This document shows, piece after piece, positions 23,594 to 32,844 of a stretch of DNA of 64,000 bases. Made by a program: the position numbers and the translations under genes. Numbering within the stretch: position 1 is the first letter of the stretch; every line of letters starts with the position of its first letter. The DNA is from Planctomycetota bacterium. Its GTDB lineage: Bacteria; Planctomycetota; Planctomycetia; Pirellulales; UBA7805. The notes under the pieces were generated by a model. The model was not told the DNA's origin, searched no databases, and saw nothing but the letters and a program-made list of their open reading frames with translations. Location: contig QQVP01000119.1 in assembly GCA_003389215.1 (NCBI GenBank), positions 186,001-250,000 of the forward strand, read 5' to 3'.

Positions 23594-24484
23594 GTGGAAA
23601 CCGTCGAATCGCTCAAACGCCGCATTAACACTGCCGAGGACCTGCACTCGCTGGTGCGAACGATGAAGGCGCTGGCTGCGGTGAACATCCGCCAGTTGGA
23701 ACACGCCGTCGAGTCTCTGGGCGACTATCGGCGAACGATTGAACTCGGACTGCGCGTGGTCCTCCGTCAACGTGGGCGCGGGTCAGTGAAAACCAGAACT
23801 GCGCCGCAGCAAACACTGGGAGCGATCGTCTTCGGTTCCGACCAAGGCATGTGCGGACAGCTCAACGATCAGATTGTGGCATTTGCGCTCCAGCACATCA
23901 GCGGACTCAACATTCCCGCCGAGCGCCGAACTGCTTTAGCCATCGGCGCTCGCGCGGCAGCGCGGTTGGAAGACGCCGGAGAGCGTTTGGAAGCGACATT
24001 GCCCGTTGCCGGCTCGGCCAGTGGCATCACACCACTCGTTCAAGACATGCTGTTGCACGTCGAGCGCTGGCACACCGAGCAACACGTCGACCACATCGTC
24101 GTGTTCTATTGCGAACACTTGTCGCGGGCCGCTTACCGTACGCAACGGCTCGACTTGTTGCCCATCGACCGCCGCTGGCTCCAAGACCTCGAACAGGAGA
24201 AATGGCCGACGCACATTCTGCCGATCTTCACAATGGACGCGGAGCGACTGTTTTCGGCTTTGGTCCGGCAGTACCTGTTTGTTTCCCTGTACCGAGCCTG
24301 CGCGGAGTCGTTGGCCAGCGAAAACGCCAGCCGCCTGGCCGCCATGCGAGGGGCAGAGCGAAGCATCGGCGACAAAATCGGCGAGTTGACGGGCCTGTTC
24401 CATCAACAACGACAGATGACCGTAACGGAGGAATTGCTCGATATTGCAGCGGGTTTCGAGGCTCTTATTGAGGAGAGTTCCTAA
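23594..24484 (+). CDS. atpG: N-ATPase subunit gamma
   Basis: GTG 23594 with AAGGA upstream; 296 residues. The N-terminal helix (ETVESLKRRINTAEDLHSLV) and the C-terminal helix (FHQQRQMTVTEELLDIAAGFEAL) pair as the central rotor shaft, and the middle GSDQGMCGQLND motif is the gamma Rossmann part. It is the last gene of the operon. Confidence 0.93.
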   Translation: METVESLKRRINTAEDLHSLVRTMKALAAVNIRQLEHAVESLGDYRRTIELGLRVVLRQRGRGSVKTRTAPQQTLGAIVFGSDQGMCGQLNDQIVAFALQHISGLNIPAERRTALAIGARAAARLEDAGERLEATLPVAGSASGITPLVQDMLLHVERWHTEQHVDHIVVFYCEHLSRAAYRTQRLDLLPIDRRWLQDLEQEKWPTHILPIFTMDAERLFSALVRQYLFVSLYRACAESLASENASRLAAMRGAERSIGDKIGELTGLFHQQRQMTVTEELLDIAAGFEALIEESS

Positions 24485-24639
24485 ACGCCGGTGTTTCGGG
24501 CGGATTTGAGTCAGACTTGAACCCGTGGAGTACCAGCCCTAGATTGAACAGACAATTTGAATCGATGCGTAGCATCGAGTAGCTGCTTCCCCAGAAATTG
24601 CGACCCTGAGCCGAAAGGCTCTTGTATCTGCGAAGTAGC

Positions 24640-24673
24640 GGCACTTGTGCCACGCTCCCCGAACGGGGAGCGT
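24640..24673. repeat. Twin hairpin repeat downstream of the N-ATPase operon
   Basis: Two adjacent hairpins share one border: GGCAC/GTGCC around TT (24640-24651) and ACGCTCCCCG/CGGGGAGCGT around AA (24652-24673). The pair lies 155 bases after atpG and could be a REP-like element or 3' mRNA stabiliser. Confidence 0.6.
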
Positions 24674-25551
24674 CGGGCCTTGTGCTGCACTTCGCTGCCC
24701 TGTCGCAAGGGCCTGGGGAGTGGCCTTGGTTTCGGCGCTCCTCCTTTTTTGTGCGCTTACGACGAATGGCAGACAGATTGATCGCCGAAACCGAGTCACG
24801 GAAACCGAATTGCCGCCTGACCGACACGCACAGTTAGCGGCCCCGCCCAGCATTAGGCTACCTGCCCCAGTCTACTGCCACGGGTTCTTTCGGAAGGTTG
24901 AACTTTCGGGAGGGCGATCCGTGGGCGGGGCCGCGATTATTTGACGTCGACCGGTAGACGATTTCCGCAAGGCAACCCTGTCCCGCAACGCCTTTGCACG
25001 CCTCCATTCTTACCCTCAAACGCTCAATGGGTTTCTCGCACTTTTTGGGGATCGGCCGCGAAGAAAACCGGCGAAGTCTGCATCCAAAGGGGGTAAAGAG
25101 GAGGGGATTTTCGCCGCCCATTGCTGCGGGCTGCAGCGAGGCCAGGTGAGGCTGCGCCTGTCGCTCAAGATGGACGGCCCTTCGCTCGACGTGCGATCCC
25201 GCACGCCCCTCAATCCCGCAATCAATAAGGAGAATGCATTGGCGAGATAAGCAAGATTGACTTGACACCCATACATTGCTGCTTCTGGTGATCCGCGAAC
25301 CTGGGCCATCACAGCCCTTGACTCAAGCGAAGCAGTCAAACAAGCGCGCCTGCCAAATTGGGAGCGTCGGCTAGTTTCACTGTTCGCTTGAACTCTTCGC
25401 GGAGTCACCAGGACAGTGCTGGTTCGGCGCTCCCTCTTTTTTGCCTCCCGCGATTTGGCGGATGAATTAAGAGAGGGACTCATCACATTGAGTCTGCTGG
25501 GGCAGGCGCAAGCGCGACGGTCAAGGCGGGGCCGGCGGGTGAGAATGCCCG

Positions 25552-25659
25552 AACACCGAGAGCCACGCCCCGCGCGAGGCCGAAAGTTTAGCCCTCCCGA
25601 CCCGCGCTTCGGCTGCGTTAGCCGAACAGACAATGTCTGGGGGCGTGGCTCTCGGTGTT
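25552..25659. repeat. 20-base inverted repeat with 68-base spacer
   Basis: The arm at 25552-25571 (AACACCGAGAGCC...) is an exact reverse complement of 25640-25659. The spacer contains a smaller dyad around TTCGGC. The whole may be a short mobile palindromic unit or a folded RNA. Confidence 0.55.
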
Positions 25660-25785
25660 TGGACCGGCGTCGCAATCCTGCCCCAGAGCAGTCCGCAAGA
25701 TGGGAGACAGCGGGAACCTACTTCTACAATAGTTCGCGCATTGCGATTGGCAACGTAGGAGCTTTTTCCCGCTAGGATGCGGAGA

Positions 25786-26493
25786 TCACGCCGCGTGTAC
25801 CCCCTGGGGACTGGCTGCTACATCGCGTGCAGTTCCAGTTAAGCACCGCCGAAGCATTTCAAGCCCTCGACTCACTCGGTCGCCGAAAGTCGTTACTGGA
25901 ATGCCAAGCTGTCCCGCCGCTTCGGCGAACGACAATCCCTCAAAATAGTGCATCTCGATTGCGCTCCGTGTCTTTTCTGTGAGTTGCGTTGCCACGACCC
26001 TGCGCAGCATCGAAGACGTTTCATCACGCAGCAAACATGCGTGTGGAGATCTTTCACGGCTGTCGATCGGTTCATCCGTAATCAAGCGGTCGCCGCTCGA
26101 TGGATCGAACTCCCGCCTGTCCAAGCGAACCATTGTCTTGCCTTCTTCGTGGCGCTTTTGCGCCGTGCGCTGTTCGTGGAAGTTCAGCGCCTGATTCTGC
26201 GCGATCCGGTACAGCCACGCCTCGACCTTCTTGCCTGGTCTCGGCTCGTACATGCTTGGACGCTCGTACACTCGCAAGAATACGGTCTGGCAAACGTCCT
26301 CTGCGTCCTCACGGTTGGGGCAGTACCGTGCATTCAGAAAACGCAGCACTTGTTCGTAGTGCCGGCGGTGTAGTTCGTCAAACAGCAGTTCATTTCGTGT
26401 GGCCGCATACTCGGTAACAAGTTCCTCGCTCGTCAATCCTTTGACCTGCTCGAATCTGCCCTCGACGGCCACCTCGGCATCGGAGGTGGTCAT
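25786..26493 (-). CDS. RNA polymerase sigma factor, ECF type
   Basis: 235 residues from ATG 26493; the frame is open further upstream (another ATG near 26556), and no strong ribosome site decides. Region 2 appears as REDAEDVCQTVFLRVYERP with VEAWLYRIAQNQALNFH, and region 4 as HYFEGLSFAEAAGQLGIPVTTFGDRVSRGLEMLRR. No anti-sigma gene lies beside it, so control is probably by another route. It ends next to the gene-poor stretch after atpG. Codon use resembles the left part of the window. Confidence 0.85.
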   Translation of the reverse strand: MTTSDAEVAVEGRFEQVKGLTSEELVTEYAATRNELLFDELHRRHYEQVLRFLNARYCPNREDAEDVCQTVFLRVYERPSMYEPRPGKKVEAWLYRIAQNQALNFHEQRTAQKRHEEGKTMVRLDRREFDPSSGDRLITDEPIDSRERSPHACLLRDETSSMLRRVVATQLTEKTRSAIEMHYFEGLSFAEAAGQLGIPVTTFGDRVSRGLEMLRRCLTGTARDVAASPQGVHAA

Positions 26494-26862
26494 GGATTGT
26501 TCCAATGGGAAGCAGGGTTGGGGAAGGACTCCGTGGCCGGTCCGCGGAGTTGCCATCGTGCCGCCGAGCAGAAGCGAACAGGTAGGACGCAACAGATACG
26601 ACAATCTGTTACGTAAGCTCGCCGACAAAAGACCGCCCGACAAAAACTCTAACAGCAAACTGGCGATGAGGACCGGCAAACTAGCGAAGATTTTCCGGTC
26701 ACAGAACAAAACAAGGCGCGCTCGTGACGAAGGCCACAGCCGTAGCAGCGGACGAGTTTTTGCTAAAGTTGGGCGACGGACTGGCCAGCCACAGAATTGG
26801 CATCATCGCCATGACCGGCTCTAGTCGATGAAGTTGGCGACCAGCGACCTGTCGATAGAATG
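26494..26862. other. Intergenic stretch (369 bases)
   Basis: Between the sigma factor start and the end of the thiaminase-like gene. It should hold the sigma promoter. The part up to 26709 stays open in the sigma frame but reads as low-conservation sequence. I see no other gene or strong dyad. Confidence 0.45.
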
Positions 26863-28158
26863 CTATTCTGGCTTCAGGTGTAGCTTGAGCCGACTTCCTG
26901 CCGCGCGGATGCCTTGCCAGAGGTCTGACTGAGCAACGGGGAAGCTGGCATCCAGTTGTTTCCGGAATTGCGGCAGCACCGGCTGCTTCGCAACGATTTC
27001 CTCGCAGTCGTATGCGCTCGCCTTTGCAGGCAAAAGGTAACTCGCGGCCAAATACGGAGCAGGTTCCGCGAATGCGAGGTATGCATCGTTGGATTGGACG
27101 AATTCCAGGAACGCTGCGATTGCTGTCCGGTTTCGCGCCAACCGACCTTGGGGTACCACGAAACCATCGACCCAGGAAGGAGTGCCCCTGGATTTCGCGC
27201 CGAACGAAAACTGTCGGACGACGATACCGTCGGCAGCCAGGATGGGCGGGTACTTCTCTGGTGTCAGTTGAAGTTCGCGTTCTGCGTAATAGAGTCGCTC
27301 GGAATACCCAAAGAGCACGGCGTTCCGCTGGTTGGCGAACTGGCGAGGGAAAACGTACGAGTGGTTATAGAAATGCGATAGATTGTTGCGGTTCACCGAC
27401 GTAAGCTCGTCGGCCAGTTTCATCACAGCAGCCAACGCATCCGGATCAAGCTTGACGGACTCATCGTGATCTTTTCCCAGGCGGAGCAGATGAATTCGAG
27501 CCTGCTTCACGCCGTGAATGTCGATCATCGCATCAGCATAGATCTCGCCAAGACCCGTGCTGCCCCACATGGCAGCAAGCAAGGGCCTGCTCGCATTTGG
27601 ATCAACCGCCGCCAAAAAATCGTCGAACGACTTGGCTTTGCGAACGGCATCGTTATCCGCTCGAAATACGAGAAAGTTGCCGCAGACCCAATGGGGCACC
27701 ACGTACTTACCGGCGTCCGACTTTGCGACGGCCGCTGCCCCGCCGACGAAATCATCCGGCACGCCACGCAACTCGGCGGGGATCGCATCGAGGCCGCCGA
27801 ACGCACCACCGATCAATTGGTCGATCCGGCAAACATCGATTTCGACGACGTCAAACTTGCCGATCTGTTCCAGGCCGTCGTCTTCACGTTTGTCGTCATA
27901 CGGGTTCCAAAGTTCAAGGTCGAGGTCGATCGACTTATATTGATTCTCGAATGCTTCTTCAATCTTTTCAATCGCCGTCGAAGCGTCCGGCAGATACGCG
28001 AAAACGGCAACGTTCAGGTCCGTACGGCGCGACACATCCGTGCCTGCCGCTGCATTTGCTGTAGTGCTCTTTGTTTCTTCGTCAGCGAGGCAATTGGTGT
28101 TTGGGCCAACAACGCCAAAACAGATAGCAACGGCCGCCAGAATTAGCCACTTGTTCAT
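26863..28158 (-). CDS. Exported protein resembling thiaminase I / substrate-binding proteins
   Basis: ATG 28158 with AAGGGG upstream opens a signal peptide (hydrophobic 4-18, cleavage near 25); 431 residues. The fold is that of a periplasmic solute-binding protein, and several features look like bacterial thiaminase I (thiamine pyridinylase): LNVAVFAYLPD near 48-58, FDVVEIDVCRIDQL at 102-115, and VPHWVCGNFLVF at 154-165 with C159 as a candidate nucleophile. Thiaminase I swaps the thiazole of thiamine for another base. If the Cys is not catalytic, a thiamine- or sugar-binding protein is the alternative. The family call is by resemblance only. Confidence 0.6.
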   Translation of the reverse strand: MNKWLILAAVAICFGVVGPNTNCLADEETKSTTANAAAGTDVSRRTDLNVAVFAYLPDASTAIEKIEEAFENQYKSIDLDLELWNPYDDKREDDGLEQIGKFDVVEIDVCRIDQLIGGAFGGLDAIPAELRGVPDDFVGGAAAVAKSDAGKYVVPHWVCGNFLVFRADNDAVRKAKSFDDFLAAVDPNASRPLLAAMWGSTGLGEIYADAMIDIHGVKQARIHLLRLGKDHDESVKLDPDALAAVMKLADELTSVNRNNLSHFYNHSYVFPRQFANQRNAVLFGYSERLYYAERELQLTPEKYPPILAADGIVVRQFSFGAKSRGTPSWVDGFVVPQGRLARNRTAIAAFLEFVQSNDAYLAFAEPAPYLAASYLLPAKASAYDCEEIVAKQPVLPQFRKQLDASFPVAQSDLWQGIRAAGSRLKLHLKPE

Positions 28159-28315
28159 TTCAGTACCCCTTGATATTGCCAATGTGTTTTGTGTCCCACA
28201 GCGTTTGCTTGCGGCTATTCACGCCCAATTGTCGCGGAGTTTCCGCGCAACCGTCAAGGATACGACGTGAAGTGCTCATTGAGATTGGAGAGGGTGCGGC
28301 CGTCGGAAGGCAGGG

Positions 28316-29419
28316 TTATTGGATTCGCTTGAGATTCTTCGCGGCAATCCAGCCTTCCAGTTTCTCGTTCGTATCAACGTCGGTCCAGGAGACGTGTGCC
28401 CACTTACCTCGCTTTTCGAGCAGCGTGACGATCGTCCCCAGCTTGATTCTCCCGACGCGCTGTGATTTTCGTCGAGGTCTTGATCGTGCCACAAGTTTGC
28501 GCCGTGCGACGATGCGCCGTTCATTGATGTCGAATGGTTTGACGGGCAACTGCCGGATGTAGATGCGAACTTCTCGCACGACCTCCCGTGGCCTTGCGGT
28601 TGAATCTGTCTGAACCTGATATTGCGAAACCATCGTCCCCGCCACGAAGAACAACAGTCCGACGAGAAGGTCCTTGATCAGGTCAGCAATGAATAGCCGG
28701 ATTCGACCGCTGTCCTGCTTCTGTGCCCACTCGAACAGCCACGAGATCTTTTCTTCAACAGACAGTTCGCCCTGGGCGAGCAGTTCCGTCTGGATCTCCT
28801 TGGCCACTTCCACTTCGTCATCGGTCAGTTCAACCGGCAAACCCAGGTCAATGGCCTGGCCGTCAATGAGCGTTTGGAGTTGCGAGTGAACCTTGGCGAA
28901 GTCGATGACTGCGAGTTGCTCCCGCACCTTCGAAAGGGCATCGGCGACCTCGACGCCCTTAGCAAGACTCGTCGTGAGTGAATCGCGCAACGACAGGGCT
29001 GACTGGACGCTCGCGAGCACGTCCTTCTTCATCGCCACTCGTGCCAGCGCGGCGGCCTTCACGCTTTGGAGAACGTTGTTGGTGAAAACGTCCTTCAGCG
29101 ACATCGCCGAGGCGATGCTGCGGGCGAAATCTTCGCGAATGGCCTGGGAGGCGATGAGCGAAGCCTTGACCTGGCTCAGCAGCCCTTCATTGGCCGCATG
29201 GCCCAGTTGGAGCGATTTCTGAATACTGCTGGCAAAGTCGGTTGAGATTGCCTCGCGGGCCGCGTTGGCCAATTGGACCTGTCGCAGTACGTCATTGGCC
29301 AAGATGTCGCGGCTGACGGAGAGTCGTTCCAGATCCTTCGCGATCGACTGCATCGCGTCGATCGCGGTGAACTGCGTAAGCGCGTTGTTTCGGCCAACCA
29401 AATGTGCAATCGTCGCCAT
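28316..29419 (-). CDS. Helical membrane protein with C-terminal SH3 domain
   Basis: ATG 29419 has GAGGG five bases before it (a longer start at 29446 with GGAG is also possible); 367 residues. The first 190 residues are a chain of about seven similar 22-residue helical units (patterns like LSRDILANDVLRQVQLANAA, then DFASSIQKSLQLG, DFARSIASAMSL, KDVLASVQSALSL), an odd internal repeat. One membrane helix (IKDLLVGLLFFVAGTMV) follows near 255, then a basic linker and a bacterial SH3-like domain ending GWIAAKNLKRIQ, which usually binds cell-wall or protein ligands. It stops short of the tRNA-Lys gene. Role unknown. Confidence 0.7.
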   Translation of the reverse strand: MATIAHLVGRNNALTQFTAIDAMQSIAKDLERLSVSRDILANDVLRQVQLANAAREAISTDFASSIQKSLQLGHAANEGLLSQVKASLIASQAIREDFARSIASAMSLKDVFTNNVLQSVKAAALARVAMKKDVLASVQSALSLRDSLTTSLAKGVEVADALSKVREQLAVIDFAKVHSQLQTLIDGQAIDLGLPVELTDDEVEVAKEIQTELLAQGELSVEEKISWLFEWAQKQDSGRIRLFIADLIKDLLVGLLFFVAGTMVSQYQVQTDSTARPREVVREVRIYIRQLPVKPFDINERRIVARRKLVARSRPRRKSQRVGRIKLGTIVTLLEKRGKWAHVSWTDVDTNEKLEGWIAAKNLKRIQ

Positions 29420-29653
29420 AGCATCCCTCGAACGGAGACCCCGCATTATCTCCGCGATGTCCGATGCTGCCCAGGCCAGCCAAAGAACGATCGGCCGCCG
29501 CGCCATTCTAGGGACAGCCAAACGTCTTGATGGGCTGAGTCTGGCGAGGTCGGATTCCGTCCCATGGCGAAGGTGGATCACGACGCGCTGAATCGACGAT
29601 TCCGCGACCGATTCTTGCTTCGAGAAGGTGACCGCTGGACGGGAGAAATGAAG

Positions 29654-29726
29654 TGCCCCCTGAAGGACTCGAACCTTCAACCTAGTGATTAAGAGTCACT
29701 TGCTCTGCCAGTTGAGCTAAAGGGGC
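29654..29726 (-). tRNA. tRNA-Lys(CTT)
   Basis: 73 bases, no encoded CCA. All arms close: acceptor GCCCCTT with AGGGGGC (one G-U pair), D arm GCTC/GAGC, anticodon arm AGTGA/TCACT around CTCTTAA (anticodon CTT), T arm GAAGG/CCTTC around TTCGAGT. Discriminator base A. It stands at the visible shift in base composition. Confidence 0.95.
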
Positions 29727-29769
29727 GTCGGGATTTTCTGGATCAAAGTCGGGTGACAACCATCGTAAC

Positions 29770-29889
29770 TTACCCGCTGGGAGTCACCGACGGGTCACCC
29801 AAGTCGTCGCATAAGCTCGCATCTCCTTGCCGTTTGTTGCCACGTCCGTTTTGTCCGAAGTCGTTGAAAATCCATGCTTTGCCGGCCAT
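29770..29889 (-). other. Possible gene remnant of 39 codons between tRNA and tRNA fragment
   Basis: A short frame on the tRNA strand reads on from the broken tRNA copy, through an ATG at 29889 (MAGKAWIFNDFGQNG) to a stop at 29770 after LGDPSVTPSG. It could be the end of a gene brought in by an integrating element. It is too short to assign and has no convincing ribosome site. Confidence 0.3.
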
Positions 29890-29918
29890 CTCGCAAATAG
29901 CAACTTGACAGCGCCTTC

Positions 29919-29958
29919 GATTAAGAGTCAGTTGCTCTGCCAGTTGAGCTAAGGGGGC
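29919..29958 (-). pseudogene. Truncated tRNA-Lys fragment (5' half)
   Basis: Positions 1-40 of a tRNA-Lys are present: acceptor 5' strand GCCCCCTT, D arm and anticodon loop CTCTTAA, 36 of 40 or so bases matching the intact gene 190 bases away. The match ends two bases after the anticodon loop, and the 3' half is missing. This is a common breakpoint for integrases that cut in the anticodon arm. Confidence 0.8.
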
Positions 29959-30318
29959 CCGCCGCCGAGGCCAACACGCCGCGACGCCGGCAATCGCGTC
30001 ATCCTAACACCTCAACGCACGCCGACAAGACCTGACCGCCGCGCCCTCAATTCAACGCCAGGCCCCCAGCCTACAACCGTACCCCCAGCTTGCCGCGCGC
30101 CGACAACACCTGGCCCCACTCACGGCGCAACCCATCAGTCTTCGCCACGCGCTCGGCGACGAGCGCCTCCGCGGCCCGCTCCTTCCGAAAGCAGCCGGAC
30201 CGCACCTGACAGTGACGCTCTATTGAGCCCTGCGCCGCCAATGAACCAGACCGACCAGCGGGAGGTCGGAATTTCAGCCATCACCGCAGCCGCGAAGGGC
30301 TGATTAACAATGCGGCCA
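29959..30318. other. Intergenic stretch (360 bases)
   Basis: G+C-rich sequence between the tRNA fragment and the end of the sigma-54 activator gene. The open frames on the lower strand overlap the activator and have no family likeness. Nothing else is visible. Confidence 0.5.
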
Positions 30319-32307
30319 TCAATAGTCCTCTTCCTCCTCGTCCGCTTGCATCTCCAGCTGCCGCATCTTGCGGTACAGATTCGAGCGGTGCAGGCCCAGT
30401 CGGTCGGCCGCGGCGCGCATGTTGCCCCGGCTCCGCGCGATCGAACGCTCGATGTAATGCTGCTGAAAACGGGTCGTCGCCTCGGCCAGCGGCAGATCGT
30501 CCGGCACACTCGACCCGCCGGTCCGCGCCCCCAACGTGTTCTCCTTGACGTCCTCCTCGTCGATCCGCTCACCGCTGGTCAGATAGGCCAACCGCTCCAT
30601 CATGTTCCGCAGCTCACGAATGTTGCCCGGCCAACTGTGCGCCACCAGAGCCTTACGGGCCGCCGCGCTGAACTTCAGCCGGCGTCGCCCCGCCGCTCGG
30701 GCAAACTCGCCCAGGAAATGTTCGGCCAGCAAAACAATGTCGTCGCCCCGATCGCGGAGCGGCGGCAACTCGAGCGTCACCACATTCAGCCGAAAATACA
30801 AATCCTGTCGAAACGACTTGTTGGCCACCATCTTCGCCAGGCTCTGATTCGTGGCCGCGATGACCCGCGCCTCGGTGTGAATTGGCATGGAGCCGCCCAC
30901 CCGCACGACGGTCTTCTCTTCGAGCACCCGCAACAACTTCGACTGTCCGCCGAGACTCATGTCGCCGATTTCGTCCAAGAAGAGCGTCCCCGCGGCGGCC
31001 AGCTCGAACTTGCCGATCCGCGTCTCGGCGGCGTCGGTGAAGGCCCCTTTCTCGTGGCCGAACAGTTCGCTCTCCAGCAGCGTGTCGGGAATTGCCGCAC
31101 AGTTGACCGCCACCAGCGGTTCGTTCCGCCGGCTGCTGTGATAGTGAATCATACGGGCGACGATCTCCTTGCCCGTGCCGTTCTCGCCCAGGATCAATAC
31201 CGCCAGGTCGGTGTCGGCAATGCGGTCGATTGTCGAACGGAGTGCCTCGATGGCAGGCGAGTGGCCGATCATGTTCACTTCGGCCGCTGCTTCGTCGACC
31301 ACGACCTGGTGCCGCGCGACCAGGTCCTCCAGCTCCTGCGTGTTCGCCAACGCGGTCGCCGCATGGGCCGCCAACTCGGTCAGGGCTTGCTGATCCTCGC
31401 GGCTGAAGCCGACCGGGGCTTGCCCTTCGCGTCGCCCCTCGGCGTCGCCGTCGAGTTTGTTGATCACCTCGAAGGCCCCCAGGATCTCGCCGTCAGCCGC
31501 GCGGAGCGGCACACAGACGAGGCTATCTGTCTGGTAACCGGTCTGCTTGTCGACCGCGCGATCGATCGACTCGGCGTCGTGTTGCGGATCGACCCGCCGC
31601 GGCTCGCCCGTCTGCACGACCTCGCCCACCACGCCCACCTCGTCGCCGATCCGCAGCTCGCCCCCCTCGACCCCCAGGGCAGGGCGGCCGACGAGCGTCT
31701 TGTTCGGCTTGTCCCACAGAAAGATGCTGGCCCGATCGGCGACGAGTAATTTCGTGGCCGCCTCGGCCATCTTCACCAGCAGCGGCTCCATCTGCCGCTC
31801 TTGGTTCCAGGCGGACGTGATCGTGAGGATCGTCTCCAACCGGTGCAGGCGACGGCGGTCGTGTTGCCGCGCCCGCACGCAGGCCAGGGCCGTGGCCAAG
31901 GTGGCGGCCCGTCGGGCGAACTCTTCGAGCGACGCGTCGCTGCCGCGCACGGCCAGCACCTCTTGCGCGGTGGCCGCACCTTCCGCCGCGCCGGGGGCAT
32001 CGACGGGCGGTGGGTTGGGGGCGTCGACCGGTGCGGCGAGCCAGTCCCCCTCGGCCTGCGGCACGTGGGCATCGAGCACCTCGGCCAGCAGCTCGGTGGG
32101 CAGCGGCGCCTCGGCCCCGGCCTGGGCGACCTGCGTCCAGCGACCCCGATCGGCCGCGGCCAGCGTGACGGTATCGGCGGCCAGGGTGTCGCGAATCTGC
32201 GACAGTCCGCGGGCTAGAAACTCGGTTTCGGTGGCCTGTTGGGCGGCCAGCAAGAGCAGCTCGCAGCCTGGATCTGGCTGATCGACGTTCGGCGACGTTT
32301 CTCCCAT
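30319..32307 (-). CDS. GAF-domain sigma-54-dependent activator
   Basis: 662 residues. An N-terminal variable region is followed by a GAF sensor domain (about 160-320), the AAA+ core with Walker A GENGTGKE near 370, GAFTDA near 419 (usual GAFTGA loop that touches sigma-54, with Asp for Gly), Walker B LFLDEIGDM, the R-finger region, and a Fis-type helix-turn-helix at the end (AADRLGLHRSNLYRKMRQLEM). It opens sigma-54 promoters in response to an unknown signal. No receiver domain, so control is likely through GAF ligand binding. Its target genes are not obvious from the neighbours. Confidence 0.93.
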   Translation of the reverse strand: MGETSPNVDQPDPGCELLLLAAQQATETEFLARGLSQIRDTLAADTVTLAAADRGRWTQVAQAGAEAPLPTELLAEVLDAHVPQAEGDWLAAPVDAPNPPPVDAPGAAEGAATAQEVLAVRGSDASLEEFARRAATLATALACVRARQHDRRRLHRLETILTITSAWNQERQMEPLLVKMAEAATKLLVADRASIFLWDKPNKTLVGRPALGVEGGELRIGDEVGVVGEVVQTGEPRRVDPQHDAESIDRAVDKQTGYQTDSLVCVPLRAADGEILGAFEVINKLDGDAEGRREGQAPVGFSREDQQALTELAAHAATALANTQELEDLVARHQVVVDEAAAEVNMIGHSPAIEALRSTIDRIADTDLAVLILGENGTGKEIVARMIHYHSSRRNEPLVAVNCAAIPDTLLESELFGHEKGAFTDAAETRIGKFELAAAGTLFLDEIGDMSLGGQSKLLRVLEEKTVVRVGGSMPIHTEARVIAATNQSLAKMVANKSFRQDLYFRLNVVTLELPPLRDRGDDIVLLAEHFLGEFARAAGRRRLKFSAAARKALVAHSWPGNIRELRNMMERLAYLTSGERIDEEDVKENTLGARTGGSSVPDDLPLAEATTRFQQHYIERSIARSRGNMRAAADRLGLHRSNLYRKMRQLEMQADEEEEDY

Positions 32308-32429
32308 GTATGGCCCGGTCTCGGCGCGAATCTTGGTGAAATGCGGCCGATATTAGCGAAGTGCCGCAGCGGGCGCGGGATCATTTACGCACCACCTATG
32401 TATCAATTGCGCACGAAATTCTAGGCAGG

Positions 32430-32448
32430 TGTTGTCGAATTGACAACA
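32430..32448. promoter_or_regulatory. Operator-like dyad upstream of TA genes
   Basis: TGTTGTC and GACAACA flank GAATT. The same TGTTG...CAACA ends recur at 32531-32550, so an autoregulating antitoxin could bind both. Confidence 0.5.
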
Positions 32449-32530
32449 GGGAAAGTGATGCGCGGATGGGGCGTGTCGCCGATCGCCGATCCTGGCGATT
32501 TCGATGGCATGATTCGCCTTCTGGGGCCGA

Positions 32531-32550
32531 TGTTGTAAAATATAGCAACA
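32531..32550. promoter_or_regulatory. A/T-rich dyad at the TA promoter
   Basis: TGTTG and CAACA surround TAAAATATAG, which contains a -10-like TAAAAT. The position just before the toxin reading frame fits an operator overlapping the promoter. Confidence 0.5.
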
Positions 32551-32569
32551 TTCTTTCGAGGGCCCTCTG

Positions 32570-32844
32570 GCCGAGATACGCATCCTCTGGGACCTCGAGC
32601 GTGGCCCCGATGCCAAACGTGCGAGCACATCGCCGAACACGGTTTGACGATGGAGGATGTCGAAGACGTGCTCCTGAATGAAGCCAATCCGATCGACATT
32701 AGTAATGCCAGTGGCTATCCGATTGCCTTCGGATACACGTCCGGCGGCACCTACCTCGCGGTCGTGTTCGAACTCGTCGACGACGCCCCCGAAACGCTGC
32801 GGCCGATCACGGCCTTTGAAGTACCTGAGCGGGAGAGGCCCTGA
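32570..32844 (+). pseudogene. Frameshifted BrnT/DUF4258-like toxin
   Basis: The family's start is readable in one frame from about 32571 (AEIRILWDLERGPDAK) and the rest in another from about 32623 (EHIAEHGLTMEDVEDVLLN, then YPIAFGYTSGGTYLAVVFELV and RPITAFEVPERE). The shift lies between 32605 and 32623, where GATGCCAA is followed by irregular bases. An intact copy would be about 90 residues. A downstream TTG (32644) or ATG (32650) could give a short product, so some activity cannot be excluded. The stop overlaps the antitoxin start. Confidence 0.6.

Larger units (their letters stand above)
24485..25785. other. 1.3 kb stretch without supported genes
   Basis: Between atpG and the next gene I see short, overlapping open frames on both strands without ribosome sites or family likeness, and several palindromes: 24640-24651, 24652-24673 and the arms at 25552-25571/25640-25659. 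The region looks like decayed or repeat-derived DNA. It may still hold a small RNA, but nothing in the sequence demands one. Confidence 0.6.

Noticed and set aside
24820..24860. Integron-like attC site near GTTAGCGG and CATTAGGC
   Set aside because: The core triplets do not fit the paired R'/R'' consensus and no integrase is near.
25016..25675. 219-codon minus-strand frame in the gap after atpG
   Set aside because: Basic, no ribosome site, and it runs across the inverted repeat; no family likeness.
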